NCBI GenBank assembly: GCA_001803205.1
Contig: MHBE01000003.1
Span: 1 to 45,230 of the forward strand
Source: Lentisphaerae bacterium GWF2_38_69
GTDB taxonomy: Bacteria; Verrucomicrobiota; Lentisphaeria; Victivallales; GWF2-38-69
Direction: 5' to 3'
DNA length: 45,230 nt
Each line of letters opens with the position of its first letter. The first letter of the stretch is position 1. The translations under genes and the position numbers were made by a program. Under the pieces are notes generated by a model, which was given only the letters and a program-made list of their open reading frames with translations, was not told the origin of the DNA and did not search any database. Of this stretch, positions 26,764 to 37,500 are shown in pieces.

Positions 26764-27903
26764 ATGAAAAATATTGTTTTACTCGGTTCTACAGGCTCAA
26801 TAGGCACAAACGCTATAAGAGTCATTGAAAATCATCCTGACAAACTGCGTCTGCTTGCTGTAGCTGCAAACAACAATATCGAAGTACTTGCCGAACAGGT
26901 AAAGAAATTCGGGTGTAAATTCGCCGTCTGCAATAAGAATTCCGCAGAAAAACTCAAGCAGCTAGTTCCATCTTCGGTTAAAATACTTTGCGGCATTGAG
27001 GGAATGATTGAAATTTCCACTCTTAAAGAAGTTGATATAGTCCTTTGTTCCGTTGTCGGCACTGCCGGGCTTATGCCGGTACTTGAAGCAATAAAAGCAA
27101 AAAAAGACATCGCTCTTGCGAGCAAGGAAGTCCTTGTCATGGCTGGAGATGTAGTTATGCCTGAAGTAAAAAAAAACTGCGTAAGGATGCTCCCTGTCGA
27201 TAGCGAACACAGCGCCATTTTCCAATGCCTAGATGGCAGAAACCACGGCGATGTTTCAAAAATAATCCTTACGGCAAGCGGAGGAGCTTTCAGAAATCAT
27301 ACGAAAGAAGAAATGTTCAAAGCCTCATTTGCCGATGCCATGAAACATCCTACATGGAATATGGGCGAGAAAGTTACCCTTGACTCCGCCACGCTGATGA
27401 ACAAAGCTCTTGAAATTATCGAAGCTCACCATCTTTTCGATATGCCTCCTGAAAAAATAGATGTAATTATCCACCCGCAATCCATAATTCATTCAATGGT
27501 TGAATTTAATGACGGAACGATTCTGGCACAGTTGGGGATAACAGATATGAAATCTCCTATCCAGCATGCCCTGACTTATCCTGAAAAGGCAGACAAATTA
27601 CCGTTCATATCTCTTTCTAAAATAGGCACTCTTTCCTTTATGGAACCTGACAGAGTTAAATATCCAAGCATTGATATTGCCTATAATGCGATAAGAGCCG
27701 GAGGAACCATGGGAGCAGTAATGAATGCCGCGAATGAAGTTGCTTTTGAAAAATTCAAGGCGGGATGTATACCGCTTCCAGGAATTTGGGATATTATCAT
27801 AAAAACTATGGAAAAACACTCAGTGATAACCAAACCTTCACTTAAAGAGATACTTTCGGCAGATAAGTGGGCAAGATCAGAAGCAGAAAAAATTACTTTA
27901 TGA
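26764..27903 (+). CDS. dxr: 1-deoxy-D-xylulose 5-phosphate reductoisomerase
   Basis: Converts DXP with NADPH to 2-C-methylerythritol 4-phosphate, the first committed step of the MEP isoprenoid pathway. The 379-residue protein has the Rossmann start VLLGSTGSIGTNAIRVI, metal/substrate motif LPVDSEHSAIFQCL, LTASGGAFR, and HPTWNMGEKVTLDSATLMNKALE. Its stop TGA (27901-27903) overlaps an ATG at 27900, which I take to be the ancestral btuF start, so dxr and btuF were once ATGA-coupled. Confidence 0.96.
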   Translation: MKNIVLLGSTGSIGTNAIRVIENHPDKLRLLAVAANNNIEVLAEQVKKFGCKFAVCNKNSAEKLKQLVPSSVKILCGIEGMIEISTLKEVDIVLCSVVGTAGLMPVLEAIKAKKDIALASKEVLVMAGDVVMPEVKKNCVRMLPVDSEHSAIFQCLDGRNHGDVSKIILTASGGAFRNHTKEEMFKASFADAMKHPTWNMGEKVTLDSATLMNKALEIIEAHHLFDMPPEKIDVIIHPQSIIHSMVEFNDGTILAQLGITDMKSPIQHALTYPEKADKLPFISLSKIGTLSFMEPDRVKYPSIDIAYNAIRAGGTMGAVMNAANEVAFEKFKAGCIPLPGIWDIIIKTMEKHSVITKPSLKEILSADKWARSEAEKITL

Positions 27904-27909
27904 CATTTA

Positions 27910-28000
27910 TACTTAAAGCGAAATTATTTTCGAAAAATATTTACACAAAATGAGTTCATATGTGCGAAATAAAACCACATATTAAAATACCCTTTGGGTA
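27910..28000 (+). mobile_element. 91-bp TA-flanked miniature element, copy A (in btuF)
   Basis: Begins TACTTAAAG and ends CTTTGGGTA, so the 9-bp ends are inverted copies apart from two positions. It is flanked by TA on both sides (27908-27909 and 28001-28002), the target duplication of IS630/Tc1-mariner type transposition. The right end is also a perfect hairpin (ATACCC-TTT-GGGTAT, 27987-28001). The first 66 bases differ from copy B (42137-42226) at one position. It contains an in-frame TGA and, six bases later, the ATG now used by btuF. Confidence 0.82.
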
Positions 28001-28853
28001 TAATTTCAAAACAATCTGGTTCTTTCTTGTTTTAGCTTTTTTCCCTTTTCTATCTCTGCAAGCTGAGCATATACCCAGAGTTGTTTCTATCACACCAAAT
28101 ACAACCGAAATTATATTAATTCTTGGCGGGCGTTCTTCCCTGGTAGGAAAATCATCCGCATGCGATTACCTGCCGGAAATCAAAGATGTCCCGATAGTAG
28201 GCAATATGGGAGTTCCAAACATTGAGACGGTTTTATCTTTAAACCCGGACGCGGTGGTCTCTTCGCTCCTTATGAATCCTTCTGATGCCAGCGTCATTGA
28301 AAATCTGGGAATTAAATTCTATTTACTTCCCACTGAGAGCTTTGACGAGTACTACATTACTGTCAATAAAATAGGAACTATCCTGAATAAACAAAAAGAA
28401 GCAAAAAAAGAGATAGATAGAGTCAAAGAAGGAGTCAGGAAACTATTGTTATCCAGTAAATCAATAGCAACAGATAAAAAGCCTAAAGTATTCTGGGAAA
28501 TCTGGAACACTCCCCTTATCACTATTGGCAATAAATCTTTTCTTAATGAGTTTATAAATTTGGCCGGAGGCATCAGCATAACTTCTGATATAAACCGTAA
28601 TTACTTTGAGATAGCAAAAGAAAGCGTTATCTCAGCTGACCCCGATGCAATAATAGCTCCCGGTCTTCCACTCGATTATGGTCTTGAACTAAAAAAACAA
28701 CTTAGCTGGAGCTCTCTGAAAGCCGTGCAAGACAATCGTGTCTACACGGATCTTGACCCAAATCTGTTATCGGTATTCGGGCCTAGAATGCTTGAAACAA
28801 TTCATATAATAAATGATTTACTTTATAAAAAAGGCATTGATGAAAAAAAATAA
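27960..28853 (+). CDS. btuF: cobalamin-binding periplasmic protein BtuF-like, start supplied by a mobile element
   Basis: Substrate-binding protein of vitamin B12 uptake, with the helical-backbone type III fold. After a hydrophobic signal segment (IWFFLVLAFFPFLSLQA) the mature part reads RVVSITPNTTEIILILGG, LVGKSSACDYLPEIKDVPIVG, NIETVLSLNPDAVV, and late SADPDAIIAPG. The 297-residue frame begins at ATG 27960, which lies in the 91-bp miniature element; its first 13 codons are element-derived. Removing the element with one TA joins the frame to ATG 27900 (MTFNFKTIWFF), overlapping the dxr stop. No BtuC or BtuD gene is near. It overlaps cobU by 14 bases. Confidence 0.85.
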   Translation: MCEIKPHIKIPFGYNFKTIWFFLVLAFFPFLSLQAEHIPRVVSITPNTTEIILILGGRSSLVGKSSACDYLPEIKDVPIVGNMGVPNIETVLSLNPDAVVSSLLMNPSDASVIENLGIKFYLLPTESFDEYYITVNKIGTILNKQKEAKKEIDRVKEGVRKLLLSSKSIATDKKPKVFWEIWNTPLITIGNKSFLNEFINLAGGISITSDINRNYFEIAKESVISADPDAIIAPGLPLDYGLELKKQLSWSSLKAVQDNRVYTDLDPNLLSVFGPRMLETIHIINDLLYKKGIDEKK

Positions 28854-29358
28854 TAAATATTTGTTGACAGGCGGAGTAAGAAGCGGCAAAAGTTCGTATG
28901 CAGTGGAGCTTGCCAGATCATGCAAATCTCCTTTCTATATTGCCACGGGCTGGGCCGGCGATGAAGAAATGACAGACAGAATCATAAAACACAAAGAAGA
29001 AAGAGACAGCAGATGGCTGACAATCGAAGAGCGTTACAACCTGGATAACGCTATTCTTGAGGCAATCGGAAAAGGCGCTGATATGATTGTAGTCGACTGC
29101 ATAACGATGTGGACATGCAATCTGATGTACGCTGAGAAAGATAATATGAATTCAAGAGTCAATTCGCTGCTTGAAGGCCTGATAAAAGTTGATATTCCAA
29201 TTGTCCTTGTTACCAATGAAGTAGGACTGGGAATAGTTCCTGAAACAAAAGACGGCAGGAATTTCCGGGATCAGCTTGGGCAGATAAACCAGAAACTTGC
29301 CAAAGTTTGCGATAAAGTAATTTTTATGGTTTCAGGAATACCTATGGAGATAAAATGA
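28840..29358 (+). CDS. cobU: adenosylcobinamide kinase / guanylyltransferase
   Basis: Phosphorylates adenosylcobinamide and transfers GMP to it in the nucleotide-loop pathway of cobalamin synthesis and salvage. From ATG 28840 the protein has 172 residues, with P-loop LLTGGVRSGKSSYAVELA, FYIATGWAGDEEM, the HxxxR segment KHKEERDSRW, VVDCITMW, and TNEVGLGIVPETKDGRNFRDQLGQINQ. The open frame begins at 28813, but the later ATG gives the standard N-terminus. It overlaps btuF by 14 bases and cobS by 4 (ATGA). Confidence 0.93.
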   Translation: MKKNNKYLLTGGVRSGKSSYAVELARSCKSPFYIATGWAGDEEMTDRIIKHKEERDSRWLTIEERYNLDNAILEAIGKGADMIVVDCITMWTCNLMYAEKDNMNSRVNSLLEGLIKVDIPIVLVTNEVGLGIVPETKDGRNFRDQLGQINQKLAKVCDKVIFMVSGIPMEIK

Positions 29359-30095
29359 AGAGTTTTAGATTTGCCCTTTCTCTGCTTACCACAATTCCGT
29401 CAGGATTTAAAGACCTGCCAGACGAAAAAACTTTCCTCAGTAGCGTTAATTTTTTTCCTTTATGCGGCTATATTCTTGGTTTCTTTTGCGTTCTTTCATT
29501 TTATGCATTATCCCATATTTTCTATATTAACGACATAATTGAAGCTATTGGAATAACAGCACTTCTTTTTCTTCTGACAGGGGGACTGCACCTCGACGGT
29601 TTTGCCGACAGCTGCGATGCCCTGATGTGTTCCGCCCCTCCTTCGAAGAGAATTGAAATTCTTCATGACTCCAGATTGGGAGCCTTCGCGACTATAGGAT
29701 TGATATTGCTTTTGAGCGCTAAAATCTGCGCTATTTTTATACTTATCAGAGAAAATGAATACTGGAGCATATTCTCAATGATTGTTATTGCCAGATTCAT
29801 AATGGTCTTTCTCATAAAAATCGGACAATTCTACCCCTTCGAAAGAGGCATGGGGAAGGAAATAATAGGAAAGATTCCGTGGCTGACTGTTTTTGTAACC
29901 TTCCTGTATACTGCTCCGTGCATATTCATGAACTGGGATATTCTTATAACCACAATAATACTGATACTGATTGTTATCTATTTCAACAGCAGGGTAAAGG
30001 CTAAACTAGGAGGCATATCAGGAGACATTCTAGGAGCTTCAGTTGAACTCTCTGAAACACTCGGTCTCGTACTCTTGACAATCAAACTTTTATAA
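29355..30095 (+). CDS. cobS: adenosylcobinamide-GDP ribazoletransferase
   Basis: Membrane enzyme that joins adenosylcobinamide-GDP to alpha-ribazole (phosphate), completing cobalamin. The 246-residue protein has several hydrophobic helices and the family motifs LLTGGLHLDGFADSCDAL (metal-binding Asp residues), SRLGAFATIGL, FYPFERGMG and LGGISGDILGASVELSE. ATGA overlap with cobU. cobT and cobC are not here, so the locus holds only uptake (btuF) and two loop-assembly steps. Confidence 0.94.
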   Translation: MKSFRFALSLLTTIPSGFKDLPDEKTFLSSVNFFPLCGYILGFFCVLSFYALSHIFYINDIIEAIGITALLFLLTGGLHLDGFADSCDALMCSAPPSKRIEILHDSRLGAFATIGLILLLSAKICAIFILIRENEYWSIFSMIVIARFIMVFLIKIGQFYPFERGMGKEIIGKIPWLTVFVTFLYTAPCIFMNWDILITTIILILIVIYFNSRVKAKLGGISGDILGASVELSETLGLVLLTIKLL

Positions 30096-30198
30096 ATTTT
30101 CGCTCAGAAGCCCCTAGGAAGTATTACTATTTCCATAATTGCAGTTATAATGTATCTGGATTATTTTGTTTAATTTTTTAGCACATGGATATGAATTT

Positions 30199-31392
30199 AT
30201 GAATAACAGCGAAACCGAAAAAAAATCCCCACAACCTTCTCAAAGAAAAAAGAAGTGGCCTCTATGGATTACAATAGCAATTCTTATAGTAATACTTCTC
30301 CTTATAGGAAGAAGAATAGAATATGGCAGCAGAAAACAGGCTCTTCCGCCTTCCGCTGTACCTGTTTATGCTACTGAAACAAGAGTTGGAGATATGAAGG
30401 TTTTCCTGAACGGCCTCGGCTCAGTCATCCCCATAAACAGTGTCGTGCTTAAAAGCCAGGTCGGCGGAGAACTCATGTCTGTACACTTCAAGGAAGGCCA
30501 GTTTGTCAACAAGGGTGACCTTCTTGCAGAGATAGATTCCCGCCCCTTCGATGCTATGATAAAACAGGCCGAAGGTCAGTTAGTCAAAGATAAAGCTCTG
30601 CAGGACAATGCCAAAGCCCAATATGAGAGTTATAAGCAGATGGTGGTAAAGAATGCGGTTGATAAACTGGACTACATCTCTAAAGAGGCCTCATATTACC
30701 AGGCTATGGGGCAGGTAGAGTATGACCAGGGAGTTCTTGATAATGCCCAGCTTCAGCTGACATACTCGAAAATTACCGCGCCGTTAAGCGGCATAGCAGG
30801 CTTTCTGAGCATTAATCCCGGCAATATTGTTTCCGCAGACGGTTCGCAAGGAATAGCTACTATCAATCAGCTAGACCCGATTTATGTGCTTTTCTCTCTG
30901 CCAGAGGACGATCTTCAGCAAATACTTGAAAAGTATCAAGATGGGAAAAACCAGATTTCTGTAGATGCGTACAATAGGAATGACTCTAAGAGAATTATAA
31001 GCGGGACTCTTACATCTATTGACAACCAGATAAGCTCGTCTACTGGCACAATCCAGTTCAAAGCCACATTTGCCAATCCTGACAGCAAACTATATCCAAA
31101 TCAATTTGTAAACGCCCATCTGCTTCTGAATATTGAAAAGAATGTTCTGATAATACCGACAGCCGCTCTTCAGCACGGCCCTCAGGGAGACTTTGTCTAT
31201 GTAGTCAATAAAGACCAGACTGTTTCAGCGAAAGTTGTAGAGCACGGGCACACAGAAGGGGACTCCATGTCCATAAAAAAAGGCCTCTCACAAGGAGATC
31301 TGGTAGTGATAGACGGCATTGAAAGGCTCAGGGAAGGGACTAAAGTCGAAGTAATGCAGCCGAGACATTCAGATAATCCTTCTCAGGGTTAA
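30199..31392 (+). CDS. mdtA: RND efflux periplasmic adaptor, MdtA-like
   Basis: Membrane-fusion protein linking the RND pump to an outer-membrane channel. I choose ATG 30199 (MNNSETEKK) over the TTG at 30166. There is a single N-terminal membrane anchor ([17 protein letters not shown]), then [31 protein letters not shown] (lipoyl half), a coiled coil (about 110-170), the second lipoyl half ([16 protein letters not shown]), beta barrel ([14 protein letters not shown]) and the membrane-proximal domain. First gene of a three-gene operon. Local GC is higher than in the flanking genes. Confidence 0.92.
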   Translation: MNNSETEKKSPQPSQRKKKWPLWITIAILIVILLLIGRRIEYGSRKQALPPSAVPVYATETRVGDMKVFLNGLGSVIPINSVVLKSQVGGELMSVHFKEGQFVNKGDLLAEIDSRPFDAMIKQAEGQLVKDKALQDNAKAQYESYKQMVVKNAVDKLDYISKEASYYQAMGQVEYDQGVLDNAQLQLTYSKITAPLSGIAGFLSINPGNIVSADGSQGIATINQLDPIYVLFSLPEDDLQQILEKYQDGKNQISVDAYNRNDSKRIISGTLTSIDNQISSSTGTIQFKATFANPDSKLYPNQFVNAHLLLNIEKNVLIIPTAALQHGPQGDFVYVVNKDQTVSAKVVEHGHTEGDSMSIKKGLSQGDLVVIDGIERLREGTKVEVMQPRHSDNPSQG

Positions 31393-31396
31393 AGCC

Positions 31397-34300
31397 ATGT
31401 CCGGCAAAGTAAACCTTTCAAAGATATTCATCCTCCGCCCGGTGGCAACGACCCTTATAGGTATTGCAATAATGCTTGCCGGAGCCGTCGCATACTTTCA
31501 GCTGCCGGTTTCGGCTCTACCAGAAGTTGATTACCCGACAATACAGGTACTCACTTTCTACCCCGGGGCTAGCCCCGATGTAGTTGCCACGGGAATTACA
31601 GCTCCGCTGGAAGTCCAGTTCGGCCAGATGGCAGGGCTCAAACAGATGAGATCGACGAGTTCATTCGGCTGTTCTGTCATCGTCCTGCAGTTTGACCTGG
31701 ATCTGAATATCGATGTCGGCGAACAGGAAGTTCAGGAGGCAATAAACGCTGCTTCCGGATTCCTCCCTGATGACCTGCCCAATCCTCCAGTTTACAGCAA
31801 AGTAAATCCAGCCGATCCCCCTATCCTGACACTTGCTCTCTCGTCAAAAACTCTTCCTCTGACACAGGTGCAGGATCTGGCCGATACGCGGCTGGCCCAG
31901 AAAATTTCGCAGTTGTCAGGCGTCGGCCTTGTAAGCATCAGTGGCGGGCAGAGGCCAGCAGTAAGAGTTCAGGCAAACCCCCTATCGCTTGCTGCATACA
32001 ACTTGACTCTTGAAGACCTTCGAAATTCCATCAATTCTGCCAATCAGAACCTTGCTAAAGGCAGTTTTGACGGCCCGAGGCAGTCTTCGGTAATAGGAAC
32101 AAATGACCAGCTCTTCACGCCTCAGGAATACAAGTCTCTGATTATAGCATATTCAAATGGCGCTCCCGTGAGAATTTCTGATGTGGCAGATGTAATCAGC
32201 GCGCCTGAAGATGTCAACCTGGCGGCATGGATGAACGAAACCCCTGCTGTCATCCTAAATATTCAGCGCCAGCCCGGTTACAATGTCATAGAAGTAGTAA
32301 ACAGGATCAAAGAAATGCTTCCTCAGCTTACAAGTTCCCTGCCCTCCTCTGTGGATGTCAAAATACTCACTGACAGGACAGTAACGATCAGAGCCTCAGT
32401 CAGCGATGTGCAGTTTGAACTCATGCTTTCGATAGCCCTTGTCATTGCCGTTATATTCGTCTTCCTGAGAACCTTTACAGCCACAATCATCCCGAGCGTA
32501 GCCATTCCTTTGTCACTCGTCGGGACACTTGGAGTGATGTATCTGCTTGGATTCAGCCTTAACAATCTTTCGCTTATGTCTTTAATCATAGCCACTGGTT
32601 TCGTCGTCGATGATGCCATAGTAATGGTGGAGAACATCGCCAGATACATCGAGGAAGGAAAAACACCTCTTGAAGCGGCGCTGGAAGGTTCGGGGCAGAT
32701 GGCATTTACTATCTTATCATTGAGCATCTCCCTCATCTCGGTATTGATCCCTCTTCTATTTATGGGAGACCTGGTCGGAAGGCTGTTCAGGGAATTTGCC
32801 ATCACTCTGGCTGTGACGATTATGATCTCGGCTGTGGTCTCTCTGACCATCACGCCGATGATGAGCGCCAGATTCCTGAAATTTAAACCCGAAAGCGAAC
32901 AGGGCAGGTTCTACCATACTTCCCAAAAGGTTATAGACTCAGTCATATATTTTTACGGCATAACCTTAAGATGGGTGCTCAAACACCAGAAACTCACTCT
33001 CCTGGTGGCTTTCTGCACACTGTTTTTTACCATTTTCCTCTTTTATATTATACCTAAAGGATTCTTCCCGATTCAGGACACCGGGCTTATCATCGGGATG
33101 TCTGAAGCGGCTCAGGAAACTTCGTTTACAGAAATGTCCAAACATCAGCAGTTCCTGTCCAGAGCAGTGCTCAAGGATCCCGCTGTAGCAAGCCTCTCCT
33201 CATTTATTGGGATTGACGGCACAAATACCACGATAAATAGCGGCAGGATCATGATAAATCTAAAACCGATTGAAGAACGCAGGATAAGCGCCACTGATGT
33301 GATAAACCGCCTTCAGCCCGAACTGGCTAAAATCAAAGGCATAACCCTCTACATGCAGCCTGTTCAGGACATCACGGTGGACGACACTGTAAGCCGTACC
33401 CAATATCAATATACGCTTGATGATCCAAACCCGGACGAACTGAGCATCTGGGCGCCTAAATTCCTTGAAGCTCTCAAGGATATTCCGGAAATAACAGAGG
33501 TAAACAGCGATATGCAGAACAACGGCATGAAAGCTTATATTAAGATTGACCGCGACACAGCTTCGCGCCTCGGCATTACTACTGATGTAATAGATAATAC
33601 GCTCTACGATGCTTTCGGGCAGAGACAGGTTTCCACGATTTTTACCCAGTTGAATCAATATCATGTGATACTTGAAGTCAAACCTGAATTCCAGCAGAAT
33701 CCGCGGATCCTGAAAAACATCTACATTGCTTCAGCAGGCGGTGGACAAGTACCCCTGAATGTCATTTCTGACACGAAAATAATCAGCGCACCGCTCCTCG
33801 TCACCCACCTCGGGCAATTCCCGGCTGTAACAATTTCTTTCAATCTCGCTTCCGGAGCTTCACTCGGCGCTGCAGTCGAGAAAATCAACGATACGGCCGA
33901 CGCGATCGGAATGCCTGCAAGCATACACGGGAGTTTCCAGGGTACGGCTCAGGCTTTCCAGTCGTCCCTGGCCAATGAACCTCTCCTCATACTCGCTGCC
34001 CTTATTGCCGTCTATATCGTTCTTGGCATTCTCTATGAGAGCTTTATACATCCTATAACAATCCTTTCTACACTGCCTTCTGCAGGCGTCGGAGCGATAC
34101 TTGCGTTGCTCTTGTGCAAAATGCAGTTAAGCATTATCGCCCTCATTGGCATCATCCTGCTTATAGGTATAGTCCAGAAGAACGGCATTATGATGGTGGA
34201 CTTCGCACTTGAAGAAGAGCGCAATAACGGCAAAAGCTCATACGAAGCAATATTCCATGCCTGCCTGCTAAGATTCAGGCCAATCCTGATGACAACCATG

Positions 34301-34501
34301 GCTGCCATGCTCGGTGCCCTGCCCCTTCTGCTCGGCAGCGGGATTGGCTCCGAACTCCGTCGCCCGCTCGGGGCGACAATCATCGGGGGGCTGCTGTTCA
34401 GCCAGATCCTGACACTCTATACTACGCCGGTTATTTATCTCTGGTTCTGCCGCTTAAGCAAAAAGGTGAACTCTATAAGCACCATTTCATCAGAGAAGTA
34501 G
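31397..34501 (+). CDS. mdtB: RND multidrug transporter, MdtB-like
   Basis: Proton-driven inner-membrane efflux pump subunit of 1034 residues with the HAE1 layout: TM1, large periplasmic loop, TM2-6, second loop, TM7-12. The proton-relay Asp pair is in [23 protein letters not shown] of TM4, and the conserved [11 protein letters not shown] start is present. The repeat similarity between TM1-6 and TM7-12 is visible ([20 protein letters not shown]). With mdtC the pair resembles the MdtBC heteromultimer of enterobacteria. No tolC-like gene follows. Confidence 0.93.
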   Translation: MSGKVNLSKIFILRPVATTLIGIAIMLAGAVAYFQLPVSALPEVDYPTIQVLTFYPGASPDVVATGITAPLEVQFGQMAGLKQMRSTSSFGCSVIVLQFDLDLNIDVGEQEVQEAINAASGFLPDDLPNPPVYSKVNPADPPILTLALSSKTLPLTQVQDLADTRLAQKISQLSGVGLVSISGGQRPAVRVQANPLSLAAYNLTLEDLRNSINSANQNLAKGSFDGPRQSSVIGTNDQLFTPQEYKSLIIAYSNGAPVRISDVADVISAPEDVNLAAWMNETPAVILNIQRQPGYNVIEVVNRIKEMLPQLTSSLPSSVDVKILTDRTVTIRASVSDVQFELMLSIALVIAVIFVFLRTFTATIIPSVAIPLSLVGTLGVMYLLGFSLNNLSLMSLIIATGFVVDDAIVMVENIARYIEEGKTPLEAALEGSGQMAFTILSLSISLISVLIPLLFMGDLVGRLFREFAITLAVTIMISAVVSLTITPMMSARFLKFKPESEQGRFYHTSQKVIDSVIYFYGITLRWVLKHQKLTLLVAFCTLFFTIFLFYIIPKGFFPIQDTGLIIGMSEAAQETSFTEMSKHQQFLSRAVLKDPAVASLSSFIGIDGTNTTINSGRIMINLKPIEERRISATDVINRLQPELAKIKGITLYMQPVQDITVDDTVSRTQYQYTLDDPNPDELSIWAPKFLEALKDIPEITEVNSDMQNNGMKAYIKIDRDTASRLGITTDVIDNTLYDAFGQRQVSTIFTQLNQYHVILEVKPEFQQNPRILKNIYIASAGGGQVPLNVISDTKIISAPLLVTHLGQFPAVTISFNLASGASLGAAVEKINDTADAIGMPASIHGSFQGTAQAFQSSLANEPLLILAALIAVYIVLGILYESFIHPITILSTLPSAGVGAILALLLCKMQLSIIALIGIILLIGIVQKNGIMMVDFALEEERNNGKSSYEAIFHACLLRFRPILMTTMAAMLGALPLLLGSGIGSELRRPLGATIIGGLLFSQILTLYTTPVIYLWFCRLSKKVNSISTISSEK

Positions 34502-34504
34502 GAA

Positions 34505-37500
34505 ATGAATATATCAGCCCCTTTTATTAAACGGCCTGTAGCGACAACTCTTCTGGCTGTCGCATTTGTCCTCTTCGGCCTTTCCGCTGTTCCCTTCATT
34601 CCTGTTTCCCCTCTTCCACAGATAGCCTACCCGACAATCCAGGTCTCGGCTTCGCTTCCGGGGGCAAGCCCTGAAACAATGGCAAGTTCAGTCGCAGCGC
34701 CGTTGGAAAAACAGTTTTCCAACATCTCCAATGTCACTGAAATGACTTCCACAAGCACACTGGGTTCGACAAGGGTCGTCCTGCAGTTTGACCTTAACCG
34801 CGACATAAACGGCGCCGCGAGGGATGTGCAGGCCGCCATCAATGCTGCTCAGAGCGACCTACCCACCGACCTTCCCAGCAAACCTACTTATCGCCTAGTA
34901 AATCCGGCCGAGTCGCCTGTTCTGATAATTTCACTTACTTCTGAAACTCTGCAGATCCCTCAGATTTATGATGCCGCATCCTCCATTCTTGCGCAGAAGA
35001 TATCGCAGATTGAAGGCGTAGGCCAGGTAATAGTCGGCGGAGCTTCTCTTCCGTCAGTGAGAGTGGAACTCAACCCCTATGCCATGAGCAAATACGGCCT
35101 GAGCATCAATGATGTCAGCAATATCATCACCGATAATAACCGCAACAAACCCAAAGGCCAGCTTCAAAATGAAAAACTCCTCTTCGGCATAGAAGCAGAT
35201 GACCAGCTAAATACGGCTGCCGGATACAGGCCGCTGGTTGTATCATTCAAAAACGGTGCTCCGGTCAGGCTCTCCGACATAGCAGAAGTCAGCGATTCGG
35301 TTCAGAATATCCGCAACGCAGGGTATGTGAACGGCAAACCTTCTGTCACAATTATAATTTTCAGGGATCCCCAGGCAAACATCATCACCACGGTAAACAG
35401 TGTGCTTGATATGCTTCCGCAGCTGGAAGCTTCTATCTCTCCTGCAATTGACCTGCATGTAGTTATGAACCGCACTGTAACTATTCAGGCCTCAATCAAT
35501 GACGCGAAGATGACGATTCTCTTTTCATGTATCCTTGTCATCATAGTAGTTTTTGTCTTTCTCGGAAGCGTCCGCGCGACCTTCATCCCCGGCATAGTCA
35601 TCCCGATATCGCTCGTCAGCACTCTGGGAGTTATGTACCTGCTCAATTTCAGCATCGACAACCTCTCAATCATGGCGCTGACCATTGCCACAGGCTTCGT
35701 CGTGGACGATGCAATCGTCGTTATGGAAAACATCACCAGATACATAGAAGAAGGCTTGACCCCTTTCCATGCAGCCATGAAGGGAGCCAGTGAAATAGGA
35801 GCTACCATAATGTCCATAAGCATCTCTCTGATTGCTGTTTTCATCCCGATACTCTTGATGGGCGGCATCATAGGGCGCCTTTTCAGAGAATTTGCGATCA
35901 CCCTCTCTGTCACTATTATCATGTCACTTCTGGTCTCCCTGACTGTTACGCCCATGATGTGCGCAAAGATCCTTAAAGGCGAAAAAGATAAAAAAGAAGG
36001 AAAACTCTCCCGTTTAATCAGATATGGGGTTGATGCCATGCAGCAGGGTTACGCAGACACTCTCTCCTGGGCGCTGAAACATCCCAGGCTCATGCTTGGT
36101 ATAACAGTTCTTGCAGTCTTTATGAATGTGGTTCTCTTTATGATTATTCCGAAAGGCTTCTTTCCTCAGGAGGATACAGGCAGGCTGATGGGGTATGTCC
36201 AGGCCTCTCAGGATATATCGTTTCAGGATATGAAAGGAAAACTTCAAGAAATTGTAGATATCGTAGGAAAAAACCCTGCAGTCGATACTGTAACGGGGTT
36301 TACGGGTTCGAGCGGAAGTTCAACCACCAATGTCGCCAGGCTCTTTATTTCTCTCAAACCTCTCAATGAACGCGCCCACTGCGATGAGGTTATGGCGCAA
36401 CTGAGAAAAGCCACTAGCCACATCCCGGGCGCTCCTGCCTACTTCCTCTCTCCTCAGGATCTGCAGATCGGCGGCAAACTGACTGCCGCCCTCTTCCAGT
36501 ACTCTCTCCAGTCTGAAAATCTTGATGAACTCATGAAATGGGCGCCCGTGCTTCTTGCCGAACTTCATAAAGTCCCTCAGATTGTGGATCTCAACAGCGA
36601 CCAGCAGAACAAAGGTCTGCAGACATTCATAACAATTGACAGGAACACTGCTTCCCGCCTGGGGATCAGCGCAGAAGTCATCGACAATACTCTCTACGGT
36701 GCCTTCGGGCAGCAGGAAACTTCGACTATTTTCACGCAGCTTAATCAGTATTATGTTATTCTGGAAGTAGCTCCCCGCTTCTGGCAGAGGCCGGAAATCC
36801 TCAGGGATATTTTCGTGACCTCCTCGAAAGGTGAACAAATCCCTCTGAGCGCATTTGCCAAATACAATGAAACTTCTACGGCTCTGGCTGTTAATCACAT
36901 AGAACAGTTCCCTTCGGTGACATTCTCATTCAACCTTACACAAGGCGCCTCTCTGGGAGATGCTGTCAAAGCAATAGAAAAAGCTTCGAGAAAAATCGGT
37001 TTGCCCGCAGACATTCAGGGAAGTTTTCAGGGCAATGCCCAGGCCTTTCAGGCGTCACTTGCCAATGAACCTATGCTGATTCTCGCCGCCCTTATAGCTG
37101 TCTATATCGTGCTTGGGATGCTCTATGAAAGCTTCATCCACCCGATAACGATTCTTTCTACTCTCCCCTCAGCCGGAATCGGTGCTATCCTTTCACTCCT
37201 TATCTGCAAAATAGATCTGAGTGTGATCGCACTTATCGGAATCATTCTCCTTATCGGAATAGTCAAGAAAAACGGCATCATGATGGTTGACTTTGCAATA
37301 GAGGAAGAGAGAAACAGCGGAAAATCTCCTGCTGAAGCTATCCATAGAGCCTGCCTCCTGCGCTTCCGTCCAATCATGATGACCACTATGGCTGCAATGC
37401 TGGGAGCACTGCCTCTAGTGCTTAGTTCTGGAATAGGCTCTGAACTTCGCAAACCCCTAGGCGTAACCATCATCGGCGGCTTGATTTTCAGTCAGATGCT

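Noticed and set aside
27906-28010. Conserved 95-base block upstream of btuF as a cobalamin riboswitch
   Set aside because: The same block occurs inside the IS66 transposase with TA flanks, so it is a mobile element. No B12-box-like motif is visible.
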